Positions 14,593 to 24,800 of a stretch of DNA of 64,000 nt are shown piece after piece (positions within the stretch are counted from its first letter, which is position 1; every line of letters begins with the position of its first letter). Source of the DNA: CAYPNF01 sp964411985 (GTDB taxonomy: Bacteria; Verrucomicrobiota; Verrucomicrobiia; Limisphaerales; J093); NCBI GenBank assembly GCA_964411985.1, contig CAYPNF010000018.1, positions 1 through 64,000 on the forward strand, written 5' to 3'. The notes beneath the pieces are model-generated. The model did not search any database, had not been told where the DNA came from, and saw nothing but the letters and a program-made list of their open reading frames with translations. Made by a program: the position numbers and the translations under genes.

Positions 14593-16413
14593 ATGCACCC
14601 CATCGACATCACGATCATCGTCATCTACATGATCCTCATGGCCGTGGTCGGCTGGTGGGTCTCCAAGAAAGCCTCGCGAAGCGCGGAATCCTATTTCCTC
14701 GCTGGCAAGAGCCTTCCGTGGTGGGTGATCGGCGTGGCGCATGGCTCCAGCGGTGTCGATATCACCGGCACCATGTGGTTTGTGACGATGCTCTTCGTGT
14801 ATGGGGTGAAGGCTTCCTGGCTGCTGTGGGTTTGGCCGTTGTTCAACGTCATCTTTCGGATGATGTACCTGGGAACCTGGGTGCGGCGCTCCAATGTGCT
14901 TACCGGTGCGGAGTGGATGCGTACGCGATTCGGGAACAGCCGCGGCGCCGAACTCGCCTATGCCAGCGTGGTGGCCTATGCCATGGTTAGCGTGGTGGGG
15001 TTTCTCAGCTACGCCTTTCGGGGGATCGGTAAGTTCACCAAACCTTTCTTTCCCTGGGATCTCCCCGATGAGTTCTACGCCACGGGAATGCTGGCCGTGA
15101 CCGGCGTCTATTGCGTCATGGGTGGCATGTACAGCGTGGTCGTGAACGACATGATCCAGTTTGTATTGAAGGTGATTGCATCGGTAGCCATCGCGGTGAT
15201 CGCCATTGTGCTCGTGACCCCGGAGCAGATCATGGCGGCGGTGCCCGCTGGATGGGATCATCTCTTCTTCGGATGGAAACTTGAATTGGACTGGTCACAA
15301 CTCATGCCACAGCTCATGACGAAGATCTACCAGGATCCTCCGGCGGGGGATGGGTATTCTTTGTTCATGTTCTTTACGGGAATGTTGTTCCTCAAAGGGG
15401 TGTTGGTCAGCATGGCGGGACCCACTCCGAACTACGCGATCCAGCACATCCTATCGACCAAGAGTCCGCGAGAGGCGGCCCTCGAGAACATGGTGATGGC
15501 GGTGGTCTCCCTGGGCCCCCGGTTTCTGCTGATCGGGGGGATTGCCGTTCTGGGCATCGTTTTCTTTAGTCCGGAGCTTGCGGCGATGGGCACCAAAGTC
15601 GATTTCGAGAAGATCCTGCCTTATGTGCTGAACAAGTACGTGCCAGTAGGCTTCAAGGGCATCCTGATTGCGGCCTTGCTGGCTTCGTTCATGAGCACGT
15701 TCGTTTCCACCGTGAACTCCGGCGCGGCCTATGTGGTGAACGATATCTATAAGCGGTACATACGCCCCGACGCACCCCAGCGCCGCCTGGTCGTTCTCGC
15801 CTGGATCTCCTCGAGTGCGATCATTCTGTTGGGAATCGGTTTTGGCCTCTTTACCGTTTCCGTCCACAAGGTGACTGAGTGGATCGTCTCCGCCCTGGTG
15901 CCGGCTTTCGTGGCGCCGAACGTCCTCAAGTGGCATTGGTGGCGTTTCAACGGCTACGGGTTCTTCGCGGGGATGGTGGCGGGCACGCTGGCGGCTATCC
16001 TGAAACTTTACATCAACATTCACCCTGTGTTCGCGTTTCTGCTGATTCTCCTGATCAGTGCTGCCGCATCGGTGATCGTTTGCCTGCTCACCAAACCGGA
16101 GAGCGACGACATTCTCATGTCCTTCTACCGAACCGTGCGGCCCTGGGGGTTCTGGAGGCCGATCTACGAGAAGTGCAAGGCGCGGAACCCCGCCTTCCTG
16201 CCGAACCAGGATTTCCGGCGTGACATGTTCAACCTGGCAGTTGGCCTGGTTTGGCAAACCAGCCTGGTCACCCTTCCGATCTACCTGGTGATTCAGCACT
16301 GGACGCAAATGTGGATCTCCCTGGTGGTTCTGATCATCACTTGCGGCATCCTCAAATTCACTTGGTATGACCGGCTCGGTCCTGGCGAGATGTACCTGAC
16401 GGACGACCGGTAG
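14593..16413 (+). CDS. Sodium:solute symporter (SSS family)
   Basis: A 606-residue membrane protein with about 13 transmembrane segments. The N-terminus (IVIYMILMAVVGWWVSKKA, then ESYFLAGKSLPWW) is diagnostic of the SSS/SGLT family, and the conserved middle segment FMSTFVSTVNSGAAYVVND lies near residue 360. It should couple sodium entry to uptake of a sugar or related solute; the operon partner GH130 argues for a mannoside or its relative. The C-terminal hydrophobic extension after residue 500 is longer than in minimal members. Start ATG 14593 is 16 bp after the preceding gene. Confidence 0.92.
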   Translation: MHPIDITIIVIYMILMAVVGWWVSKKASRSAESYFLAGKSLPWWVIGVAHGSSGVDITGTMWFVTMLFVYGVKASWLLWVWPLFNVIFRMMYLGTWVRRSNVLTGAEWMRTRFGNSRGAELAYASVVAYAMVSVVGFLSYAFRGIGKFTKPFFPWDLPDEFYATGMLAVTGVYCVMGGMYSVVVNDMIQFVLKVIASVAIAVIAIVLVTPEQIMAAVPAGWDHLFFGWKLELDWSQLMPQLMTKIYQDPPAGDGYSLFMFFTGMLFLKGVLVSMAGPTPNYAIQHILSTKSPREAALENMVMAVVSLGPRFLLIGGIAVLGIVFFSPELAAMGTKVDFEKILPYVLNKYVPVGFKGILIAALLASFMSTFVSTVNSGAAYVVNDIYKRYIRPDAPQRRLVVLAWISSSAIILLGIGFGLFTVSVHKVTEWIVSALVPAFVAPNVLKWHWWRFNGYGFFAGMVAGTLAAILKLYINIHPVFAFLLILLISAAASVIVCLLTKPESDDILMSFYRTVRPWGFWRPIYEKCKARNPAFLPNQDFRRDMFNLAVGLVWQTSLVTLPIYLVIQHWTQMWISLVVLIITCGILKFTWYDRLGPGEMYLTDDR

Positions 16414-16436
16414 GCAGTCAGGGTTGTCAGCTGCCT
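16412..16436. terminator. Possible bidirectional terminator hairpin
   Basis: Between the converging symporter and PPTase genes an inverted repeat AGGCAG (16412-16417) pairs with CTGCCT (16431-16436) around a 13-base loop. There is no strong T-run, so this is only a candidate. Confidence 0.25.
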
Positions 16437-16462
16437 GGCTTCAGAGCGCACGATTGACGCGG

Positions 16463-17215
16463 TCAAAAACTTAGATCTACGGCTTTGGGCAGGGCGATCG
16501 TGAAGACTCGTTGTGCCCCGACCCAGGAAAGGCACTTGTACTGCCGGAACGTTCCGTAATTCCCCACCCAGCATCCTTCTTGCCCTGAGGACGTGAGATC
16601 CTCCAGGGCGAACGTCTCTGGAGGACACCCTAGACCACAGCGCAGGACTTTTCCCAAGGCCTCCCGCGCGGTCCAGAGCACGACATGGAGGACCCCTGGA
16701 TCTATCGAACCCGAGTGAACCCATTGATGCTCCTGTCGCGAAAGGACGAGCTCCTCCCGCATGGTCTTCACCCGGTCCTCCGTGATGGCCTCCAAGTCGA
16801 TGCCCATCGGACACGCTTGAGGGAACGCCAGGGCGATAGCTAGGCCCAGAGAGTGCGTGAGGGTGACTTCGGTCGAGTGAGGTTGGGCATAGCAGACTGA
16901 AGGTTGACCCAATACTCCGTTGGACACAGAGATGGAGGAGGCGTCGGATTCCCCCAGGCTGGCGCTGAGTGCGAGTTTGGCGGCAAGGCGTCCGAGAAAG
17001 AAATCCTCTCGGCGCGGTGCAAAGCGGAAGGTGCTGGCTTGGCCGAACTCGGACTGGCTGAAATAGGTTTCAACCACTTCATCGATCGCCAAGTCGGTGG
17101 TCACAGCGTGGGCCAGCCAACCCTGGAGCGTCTGCCCCTTTTGTTCCACCCCCAGCGAGCGAGCACGTTTGGACAGAGGCGAGTTGGGAAAGAGTTGATC
17201 CAATAAGTCGGACAC
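16463..17215 (-). CDS. 4'-phosphopantetheinyl transferase (Sfp/HetI-like)
   Basis: A 250-residue PPTase. RREDFFLGRLAAKLAL matches the first signature, TLTHSLG the second, MGIDLEAI the magnesium-binding third, and WTAREALGKVLRCGL the fourth (WTxKEA class). It would transfer phosphopantetheine from CoA to the three serines of the tandem acyl carrier domains of the PfaA-like protein, the role of PfaE in marine PUFA clusters. It is the last gene of the eight-gene operon, 5 bp after oleD. The N-terminal 60 residues are less conserved. Role assignment by context is strong; carrier specificity is inference. Confidence 0.92.
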   Translation of the reverse strand: MSDLLDQLFPNSPLSKRARSLGVEQKGQTLQGWLAHAVTTDLAIDEVVETYFSQSEFGQASTFRFAPRREDFFLGRLAAKLALSASLGESDASSISVSNGVLGQPSVCYAQPHSTEVTLTHSLGLAIALAFPQACPMGIDLEAITEDRVKTMREELVLSRQEHQWVHSGSIDPGVLHVVLWTAREALGKVLRCGLGCPPETFALEDLTSSGQEGCWVGNYGTFRQYKCLSWVGAQRVFTIALPKAVDLSF

Positions 17216-17220
17216 AATAA

Positions 17221-18225
17221 TCAGGTAGTGGTGGTATTCCTGCCGGAGTGCTGCGATTGCAGTCGGCGCAGCCCTTCGTCGATGGAAACCGAGGGTTCGT
17301 AGCTAAGATCCTGTCTCGCGGCCGTAATGTCAAACCAATGAGCGGTTGTTAGCTCCCTGACCACGAAACGGGTCAGACGGGGTTCCGTGCAGGAATGGGT
17401 CCAACGGGCGAATGACTCCATGAACCCGGCCAGGGTGCGGGCGGCGAAAGCTGGGATCGTACGCCGCACTTGGGGAGCTCCGACTGCCTCTAGGAGCCGG
17501 TTGATGATCTCCCAGGTGTCGATTGGCTGCCCTTGGGAGATGAAGTAGGTTTTCCCAGCGATGGTCGAGCCGGGCGCGAGGCGCTCCGCCGCCAGCCAGT
17601 GTGCCTCGGCTGCGTTGTCGATGTAGACGGTGTCCACGAGCTTTCGGGCGTTTCCTATCCGATACAACTGCCCTGCTTTGGCACGGGCCACCAGGCGTGG
17701 TAACAAGTGATTATCCCCAGGGCCCCAGATCAGGTGCGGACGCAGGGACACGGTGGCCAACTGGGGTCCGTTGGCGTGTTTGACCAATTGCTCCGACATG
17801 GCCTTGGTCTGAGGGTAGTATGCCTCGTAGTGGGTGGGGTAGGGAACCGATTCATTTACGCCTTCCATGTCGGTCCCGTCGAAGACCACGCTGGGTGAAC
17901 TGGTGTAGACCAGACGCGAAATCTGAGCGCGCCGGCAGGCCTCGATGATGTTCGCGGTGCCGAGCACGTTTGCGCGGTGGTAGTCCTTGTACGGGCCCCA
18001 GACTCCCGCTTTGGCTGCGACGTGAAAGACGATATCGCATCCCGCGGCGGCGGCCATGACTGCCGCGGAATCGGCCAGGTCGCCCCGATGCTGTTCCACT
18101 CCCAATTCCTTCAAGGCAGGATAGTCTTGCCGGGAGAAACTGCGGACGGTCCACCCGTGCCGGAGCAGCAGGCGTGTCACCGCCAGCCCCAGAAAACCTC
18201 CGCCACCCGTGACCAGTGCTTTCAT
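17221..18225 (-). CDS. oleD: OleD-type NAD(P)-dependent beta-keto acid reductase
   Basis: A 334-residue extended short-chain dehydrogenase. The Rossmann motif TGGGGFLG is at residues 6-13 and the catalytic pair is Y137 and K141 in YYPQTK, with the upstream TSSPSVVFDG serine segment. That pattern and the 3-beta-hydroxysteroid-dehydrogenase-like body match OleD, which reduces the 2-alkyl-3-keto acid formed by OleA to the 2-alkyl-3-hydroxy acid. It overlaps oleC by 4 bp (18222-18225) and is followed after 5 bp by the PPTase. The assignment rests on the motif set plus the intact oleA-B-C-D order. Confidence 0.9.
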   Translation of the reverse strand: MKALVTGGGGFLGLAVTRLLLRHGWTVRSFSRQDYPALKELGVEQHRGDLADSAAVMAAAAGCDIVFHVAAKAGVWGPYKDYHRANVLGTANIIEACRRAQISRLVYTSSPSVVFDGTDMEGVNESVPYPTHYEAYYPQTKAMSEQLVKHANGPQLATVSLRPHLIWGPGDNHLLPRLVARAKAGQLYRIGNARKLVDTVYIDNAAEAHWLAAERLAPGSTIAGKTYFISQGQPIDTWEIINRLLEAVGAPQVRRTIPAFAARTLAGFMESFARWTHSCTEPRLTRFVVRELTTAHWFDITAARQDLSYEPSVSIDEGLRRLQSQHSGRNTTTT

Positions 18226-19889
18226 CGCAGTTGTTTGCTGGCCCAGACGGCCAGTTGCTCGCGGAAAATCTTGGCGTTATGCCGAATGTCGACCGGAAAC
18301 TTAGGGTGGACCAGGAACGTCCGGATGGACCGGGTGTGTGGATGCCTGGCCGCCATGGCCTCCAACTCGGCCTTCAAGGTGCCGTGATGTGTCTGGACGA
18401 ACTCCCGTTCCAGTTCGACGCAAAGGACAGGCTCCATCCCTTCCCCATGAGGAACCCCTACGAGAGCGGAGCGATACACTGCAGGGTGGGTGTTGAATAT
18501 GGCCTCACACGGTATCGTGAAGAGCACTCCGCTCTTGGTTGCGACCCGGTGAGATTTCCGGCCGCAGAACCAGATTCGACCCCTGTCGTCAAGATAGCCC
18601 AAATCTCCCATGCGATGGTAAAAACCGCCTTCCACAGGATCTGGGATTTTTGCCAATCCGGTGGCTTCCGGCCGATTATAGTACGAGCGGGTGGCATGAG
18701 GGGCTTTGACCGCGATTTCCCCGATTAGGCCCCGTTCCTGTTCGAGTGAAACATCCCAGGTAGGGATGGGTTCGTCCGAGATGCGGATGATCTTGACGGT
18801 GACACCCGGCACCGGGAGACCAACGCAAACGCCTCGGCCCTGATCGGTCAGGAAGCGTGTTTCTTTCAGGACTTCATCACTGCCGATGGAAGCCACGGGC
18901 AGGCATTCGGTGGCGCCGTATGGGGTGAACACCTGTGCGCCGGGCGGGAGCAGGCTCGCGAACCGCTCCAGAACTTTGGCTGAGACGGGGGCACCGGCGG
19001 AAATAACCCGGCGCAGCGTCGGCATCCTGATCCCATGTTCCTGCCCGTAGCGCCCCACCCGGTTGAGCAGCGCGGGCGAGCCGAACATGTTGGTAACACC
19101 GAAATTCTCGATGGCCTCCAGAATCTTCGCCGGATCCACCTCGGCTGGCCGGGTTGGATCCATTTCAGGCAGGATGGAGGTCATGCCAAGGGCGGGGCCA
19201 AAGAGCGCGAATAGCGGAAAGGTCGGTAGATCCACTTCTCCGGGCTCAATTCCGTAGAGTCGTCGGATCTGGTCGACTTGTCCGCCGAAACACTCGTGGG
19301 TGTAGACGACTCCCTTGGCGGGGCCTGTGCTTCCACTGGTGAAGAGGATGGCTGCGGTTTCGCCTGGCTGCGGTATTGCCAGCGGAAACGGCTCGGCGTG
19401 GTTTCCACGCCGGTTCACCTCATTGAGGGTGTAGCCACCGGTCAGCGCGCGTCCACCCACGGTGACCTTGATAGAGATGCTCTTTCTGGCCCAGCCGAGC
19501 ACCGCACGGGCAAGGTGGGCCCTCGAGATACCAATGAAGGCGGAGGGCTCGGCTTCTCCCAGTCCCTGCCCGAGGCTCCGCGGTCCTATCCCGGGATCAA
19601 TAAGCACTGGAATCGCACCCAGTTTAAAGAGGGCGAAAGTCAGGGTAAAGAAATCGAGGCTGGGCGGCACCATGAGGGCCACCCGGGTGCCCCGTTGGAT
19701 GCCAATCTTCTGGAAACCCCAGGCCAATCGGTCGCTCTCCTGGTCCAATTGACGGTAGGTTAGATGGGTGTAGCCCATCCGGCCCTGGGGGTCGCGCGCC
19801 TGAGGGTAGACGACAGCCTTACGCCAAGGTTGCTGGCGTGCCATAACCCCCAGATGAGCTGCGATATTCGTGATGGGAGTCGCGGTCAC
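18222..19889 (-). CDS. oleC: OleC-type beta-lactone synthetase (adenylating)
   Basis: A 555-residue adenylate-forming enzyme. TSGSTGPAKG at residues 184-193 is the ATP P-loop; YGATECLPV, MGDLGYLDDRG and the C-terminal subdomain follow the ANL order. OleC differs from acyl-CoA ligases in forming a beta-lactone from the 2-alkyl-3-hydroxy acid, and family proteins open with a GYTHLTYRQLDQES-like segment as here. It is in the correct genomic position between oleB and oleD, overlapping oleD by 4 bp and 16 bp after oleB. Alone it could be called a generic fatty-acid ligase; the neighbourhood makes OleC by far the best reading. Confidence 0.9.
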   Translation of the reverse strand: MTATPITNIAAHLGVMARQQPWRKAVVYPQARDPQGRMGYTHLTYRQLDQESDRLAWGFQKIGIQRGTRVALMVPPSLDFFTLTFALFKLGAIPVLIDPGIGPRSLGQGLGEAEPSAFIGISRAHLARAVLGWARKSISIKVTVGGRALTGGYTLNEVNRRGNHAEPFPLAIPQPGETAAILFTSGSTGPAKGVVYTHECFGGQVDQIRRLYGIEPGEVDLPTFPLFALFGPALGMTSILPEMDPTRPAEVDPAKILEAIENFGVTNMFGSPALLNRVGRYGQEHGIRMPTLRRVISAGAPVSAKVLERFASLLPPGAQVFTPYGATECLPVASIGSDEVLKETRFLTDQGRGVCVGLPVPGVTVKIIRISDEPIPTWDVSLEQERGLIGEIAVKAPHATRSYYNRPEATGLAKIPDPVEGGFYHRMGDLGYLDDRGRIWFCGRKSHRVATKSGVLFTIPCEAIFNTHPAVYRSALVGVPHGEGMEPVLCVELEREFVQTHHGTLKAELEAMAARHPHTRSIRTFLVHPKFPVDIRHNAKIFREQLAVWASKQLR

Positions 19890-19905
19890 AATACCCCAGG
19901 CTATT

Positions 19906-20811
19906 TCATGGTCTGGCTTCGGACCGGCTCGGATGGCGTTTCAGGAATCGTTGCACGATGGGGAGGATATCCTCCCCCGCATCTTCGAGCACGAGGTGGC
20001 CGGCTTGAGGAAAACGGTGCACCTCAGCCGCAGGCAGTTTCTTCTGCCATTCCTCCAGGAAATGATGGTCGAAGACAAAGTCCTTTTCCCCCCACAGGAT
20101 CAGCGTGGGAGTCTCGCGGAAGAGATTCAGGCGGCTTTCCACTTCACTTACCAGGGCGTAGCTGCGGTGGTCCTGACGCAGCGGGATGTCCTGCACGAAA
20201 CGGAGATGGCCCAGGCGTTTCTCTGACGAGTTGTGGGGATACAAATAGGCATCGCGCACCTGGTGCGCCATCGGGCGGGAGCAGCACCAGCGGGTCACCA
20301 AGCGGGAGAAGAGGCCGGTCCGGCGAATGAGAAAATCGTCCAGCGGAGTGTTGCGGCACAGCCACAGTGAAGGCGGCAGCTTCTTGGTCTTGGGTAGGTG
20401 AAAAGCTGCGGTGTTCAAGAGGACCAGCTTCGCGATCCGCTCCGGGTGCCTCACGGCGTAGCCCATGCCAATCATCCCGCCCCAGTCGTGCATCACCAGG
20501 GTCATTCGTTCCGGAAGTCTTAGGTGGTCAACCAGCGCCTCCAAGTCTCTCACGCGCCGTTCCAGAGAATACTCGTAGTAACGATCGTCCGGCTTGTCGG
20601 ACATGCCGCAACCAACATGGTCGGGGACAATGGTCCGGTACTGCTGGCGCAGGCCCAGCACCAAGTTGCGATAATAGAACGACCAGGTAGGGTTGCCGTG
20701 TAGCATGACTACCGGGTCTCCCTTGCCCTCGTCGAGGTAATGCATGCCGATCCCATCCATGTGTAGATAGGAGCCGACGAAGGGATAGAGATCTCTGCGA
20801 AAAGTAGCCAT
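19906..20811 (-). CDS. oleB: OleB-type alpha/beta hydrolase (beta-lactone decarboxylase)
   Basis: A 301-residue alpha/beta-hydrolase of the haloalkane-dehalogenase-like branch. The nucleophile is an aspartate, D109 in HDWGG, with D244 (WGEKD) and H272 (AGHLV) completing a triad; the oxyanion HGNPTWSFYYR segment is present. OleB uses this triad to decarboxylate the beta-lactone to the alkene. The frame is open upstream to 21210, but the ATG at 20811 is chosen because it lies 8 bp after oleA and homologues start there. It could be misread as a dehalogenase if seen out of context. Confidence 0.9.
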   Translation of the reverse strand: MATFRRDLYPFVGSYLHMDGIGMHYLDEGKGDPVVMLHGNPTWSFYYRNLVLGLRQQYRTIVPDHVGCGMSDKPDDRYYEYSLERRVRDLEALVDHLRLPERMTLVMHDWGGMIGMGYAVRHPERIAKLVLLNTAAFHLPKTKKLPPSLWLCRNTPLDDFLIRRTGLFSRLVTRWCCSRPMAHQVRDAYLYPHNSSEKRLGHLRFVQDIPLRQDHRSYALVSEVESRLNLFRETPTLILWGEKDFVFDHHFLEEWQKKLPAAEVHRFPQAGHLVLEDAGEDILPIVQRFLKRHPSRSEARP

Positions 20812-20819
20812 AATCGGTT

Positions 20820-21869
20820 TTACCACTCGAGGCCCATCATGAGGCAAGTGAGGCCGCTGCCGATGCCCAGGAAAGCGACCTTCTGCCCGGGCTTGAGCAC
20901 GCTGCGTTCTTCGGCGATGGCAGCGGTCACCGGGAGTGCGGCGGTTCCCATGTTGCCAAGGTAACGGTAGGTCACATAGTCCTTCTCCACCGGAATGCCG
21001 AGCGTCTTGAGAATGGCCTCTTGATGACCATGGCCCACTTGGTGGCACACCACCCGATCCACGGTGGTAGCGCTCCATTGCAGGTGCTGAAGGAAGAGAG
21101 ACCAAGTACGATACCCTAGTTGAACACCGTGTTTCATGACGGCAACCGAGTCGGTTGCCATGAATTGCGCTTGTTGGAGGCCTTCCGCCGGCTGGAGGCC
21201 CCATCGGCAAAGACGATGATGCTCGGGAGCCACTTCCGACACCGCGCCCAGCAGGCGGTGACCCGGGTTTCCAGGAAACGAGCCGTCGGTAAGGAGTACG
21301 GCTACCGACCCGGACCCCCCGGTAAACGTGGCCAGAATGCGGGAGAAAGAATCCATATCTCCTCCGGCAACCAGGCGTGCCAGCGCTATCTCATTGATCT
21401 CGCGTGCGGTCTCACACGAAACGACCAGGCCAGCGCGGATTTGCCCCAGTTCAATGCGGTTGGCGACCTCGATTATGCCGTTCAGCACTCCCAGGCAAGC
21501 GTTACTCAGGTCGTAGACGTAGGCTCCCCCGCGAACGCCGAGGCGATCGGCAACGGCACAGGCGGTGGCGGGTTCAAAGTTCTCACGACAAACCCCGCCA
21601 TAGAGAACCATGCCCAACTGGGTTGGGTCAAAAGCCACCTTGCGCAGGGCTTTGCGGGCCGCGGCGGCGGCGCAAGCCGAGAGCTGCGGATCGGGTTGCC
21701 ACCAGCGCCTTTCAGTAATGCCTGTCCACGCCTCCAGTTGGCCCGGCTGCAGGTTCAGCCTTTGGTAGACCGGCGCCAGGCGCTCCTCGATTTCAGCAGA
21801 AGTCACTACCACGGGGCCCAACTCGTAGCCCATCGCAGTCAAGAACACCCGTTGGTATTTCGGCATCAT
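20820..21869 (-). CDS. oleA: OleA-type head-to-head acyl condensing enzyme
   Basis: A 349-residue thiolase-fold enzyme related to FabH. C125 in SNACLGVLN, H276 in VCHQVGHGHQ and N306 in YLGNMGTAA form the catalytic triad. E99 in CRENFEPATA lies 26 residues before the cysteine, the same spacing as the glutamate (E117/C143) that distinguishes Xanthomonas OleA, and the His-Asn spacing of 30 also fits. OleA condenses two fatty acyl thioesters non-decarboxylatively to a beta-keto acid. It begins 11 bp after the pfaC-like gene. The unusual point is its position directly downstream of a PUFA-type synthase, a likely source of one or both acyl partners. Confidence 0.92.
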   Translation of the reverse strand: MMPKYQRVFLTAMGYELGPVVVTSAEIEERLAPVYQRLNLQPGQLEAWTGITERRWWQPDPQLSACAAAAARKALRKVAFDPTQLGMVLYGGVCRENFEPATACAVADRLGVRGGAYVYDLSNACLGVLNGIIEVANRIELGQIRAGLVVSCETAREINEIALARLVAGGDMDSFSRILATFTGGSGSVAVLLTDGSFPGNPGHRLLGAVSEVAPEHHRLCRWGLQPAEGLQQAQFMATDSVAVMKHGVQLGYRTWSLFLQHLQWSATTVDRVVCHQVGHGHQEAILKTLGIPVEKDYVTYRYLGNMGTAALPVTAAIAEERSVLKPGQKVAFLGIGSGLTCLMMGLEW

Positions 21870-21880
21870 TTCCGCAGGCT

Positions 21881-24800
21881 TTACCTGAATGTGGCCCCAA
21901 CTGCAATCCTTTGCCGACGGACCGTGAAGTCCTTCATGCCATAGATGACGCGTCCATCCACGGAAAGGAAGCCGTCCGCCCTCAGCAGTTTCTGTTCCTC
22001 GTCAATCGCAGTGACCACCGCCTCCACCGTGACCAGGTGGTCCGTGGGGAGGATCTGTCCGCGATAGACCCATTCATGCGGTTGGCCCGTCGCCACCGCT
22101 TCCCAGCCAATTCCTTCCGAGTGTCCCCAGCGCTGGATAGCCAGGTACTTCAGGAGTTGCAGGAACGATTCCAAACCCAGCGATCCGGGCACAACGGGGT
22201 CCTGGTAGAAGTGGGCCTTAAAGAACCATTCGGTTGGCTCCACGCGCTTGGTGGCCCGGATGAAGCCGAGGCCGTTGGGACCGCCGTCCGGAATGAAACA
22301 CTCGATCGAGTCCACCATGCGGAGCATGTCGCCCACGAAGGGTGCTTCGTTGGGATAGGCCGAAGCCAGGGCCCGAAGCTGCTCCGCATCGCTTGGGGAA
22401 TACAGTCGGGCGGCCCGGATTCCCTCCTGCTTCGCCAACGCAGCTTTGGGGAAGAATCCAAAATAAGTGTCACCCTGGTAAACCAACCCTGTCGGACTGT
22501 GCACCTCCAGGTCGAACCATTGGATGATCATTCCTGCCGAACTGGAGACCCGGGTCATCTTGACTCTCGTGATGAGCCGGGTCGTCGACGCATCGACGGG
22601 AGTGAGTTGCTTGCCTTTCCCGCCGAGGTTGCGGAAGGAGAGGTCTTCCGTGCTGGTGAGCGCGGACCCGGCATAGGCTGCAAGCCACCCGCAAGGTTGG
22701 AGAGCCACCTCCAACAGCACGGCGAAGGGCATGTCCCCCTGCCGGTTCTCAGCAAAGTACCAGGCGTCCGACGGGATATCGTACTCGGCCTCGGCTATCG
22801 CTCCGGCAACCATCTTGAAGGGCTCCCCTTGAACTTCGGTGATGCGATCCAGGAACTGGTACGGCGGACCCGGTAATCGCGCGATGCGGCGTTCCTGGTC
22901 AAATACCCGGTAGGGTTCTCCAAAGGCCTCCGAGGGCTTCCCGATGGCAAAGGCGAGAATTCGGTCAGAATCGTAGACTACAGGCCTGGGCCTCGGAGTC
23001 GGATCGGTGGCTCCTGACCACGTCCTTCGCAGCGCCTCCCGCGTAATCCCTGAGTACTGAAGGCTCATGTTGGTGATCTCGACGATGGGCTTTCCATCGG
23101 CGTACATGAGGGCGTCCGCCAATACATAGGGTTCCGGCCGATAGCCGATTTCTTTAATCGAAATCTCGTACAGGGCTGTTCGTGTGGTCTCCAGCACCTG
23201 GCCGCGGCACTTGAGTTGGCTTATGACCTCGGGAACTGGTTCCAAGTGAGTTCCATCCTGCTCGGCGACCCACCCCACCCTCAGGAGGAATACCCGCAGA
23301 GTGTGCAGGCAACACTCGTACATCAGCGTTCCAGGCATGACTCGGTCGTCGACGAAATGGCAGGTCAGGAACCAGTCCTTGGGATGGATGTCGGCTTCCC
23401 CGCGGATGAGCCCGAGTCCAAACCTGCCTCCACGGGGGTCCAGGAGGGGGATGCGGTGCACCAAGTTCATCGGAGCCGATGGAATGGCCAAGGGCCTTTG
23501 CAGGGGGAGAGCGGAGAACTGGGGGCCAAAACAACCTTGGAGGTCACCGGCGCGCAAGGCTTCCAACTGTGCAGAGCTGTAGGACTCCTTCGTCATCACG
23601 ACGAAATCCTCCCAATCAGCCGGACGCTTGCCCGGGCGCACTTGCAGATCCATGGCGGTTCGGACGATGCCCCGGCCGCCAGCGAGTTCCTCCGCCGTAA
23701 AGAAGCCCGCGCAACCATCGGTCATCGTCAGGAGGGGCTGTCCTTCGACGGTGGCCTCGAAACGAAAGCGAAATAGCCAGGTGTTGGCTTGGCGGAAGAA
23801 GTGATCGATACGGATGTCATAGTGAATCACGCTGCCAGGGCCGGGCAGGGGACGGTGGAAGCACACTTTCGCGTCCAGGAGACGATAAACCGCCCGTCCT
23901 TCCGTTTGAAAATCGATTCCCAGGTAACCCGAAAGAAAAAGGTCTGCCTGGCCAGCCTCGACGGCGATGCAGGTGGGGATGCGTCCCTGGTCAAGGTACC
24001 AGCTGCCTTGCAGAATATCGTGCTCGGTGACCACGCGTCCCTGCGTCATGGAACGAGCCTCCCCTTCGATCGTGAGGATGCGGTCCACCAGCATGAGCGG
24101 TTCGTCGGGGAGACGTACGCGGGTTGGGAAACTGTCCACGAGCGAGAAGTCAGCCCCCAAAACCTTGGCTACAGAGCCACGCGCAAACTCAAGGCAGGCG
24201 GCCCGGTCCAGAGCCAGTGGCGACGAGGGGGACGCGGCCTGGAAGCGGATGGGCTCCGCCGGTAGAGCCGTGAGAAACGATTCGAGCTCCGAAGGGGAAG
24301 CCGACCCTAGTTGCGAAGCCAGGGCGAGGTGAGATTGGACGCCGGTCGTGAGGGCGGCGGCTACGCCTTGGGAAAAATGCAGATAAGCCTGATGTGCCCC
24401 AATCACCGCCTCCTGTGCCTGCGCCATGGCTTTCAGCACCTCTTCCTCAAAAGGATCATCCGACAACCCGGAGAGAGTGGCGGTGGGGACGGAGGGAGAC
24501 AGCCTGGCAGTTTCACCGGCGCTCTGTTTCAGTGAAAAGCAAGGTCCCGCAACGGGTATGACTACGCAACGGTCGGAGCGGGTGGATCCCCGTGGCGATC
24601 GAGGATCGGCTGTTGACGTCTTTCCATAGATCCCGTCCAGATCGATACCAACTCCCTCCGCAAAGAGTTGGGCAAACACCCGCAGGATTCCCAGCAGTCC
24701 CTCTTGGGCTGACCCACAGAGAGAGCGGGTCCAATGCGGTCTGCCTTCCAGAATGCGGGAGATCATCCGACTGCACGAATTACCAGGGCCGATCTCCAGG

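Noticed and set aside
19906..20811. Annotation of OleB as haloalkane dehalogenase
   Set aside because: Same fold and Asp nucleophile, but it lies between oleA and oleC in an intact ole set.
20820..21869. Annotation of OleA as FabH (KAS III)
   Set aside because: The glutamate 26 residues before the cysteine and the ole gene order favour OleA.
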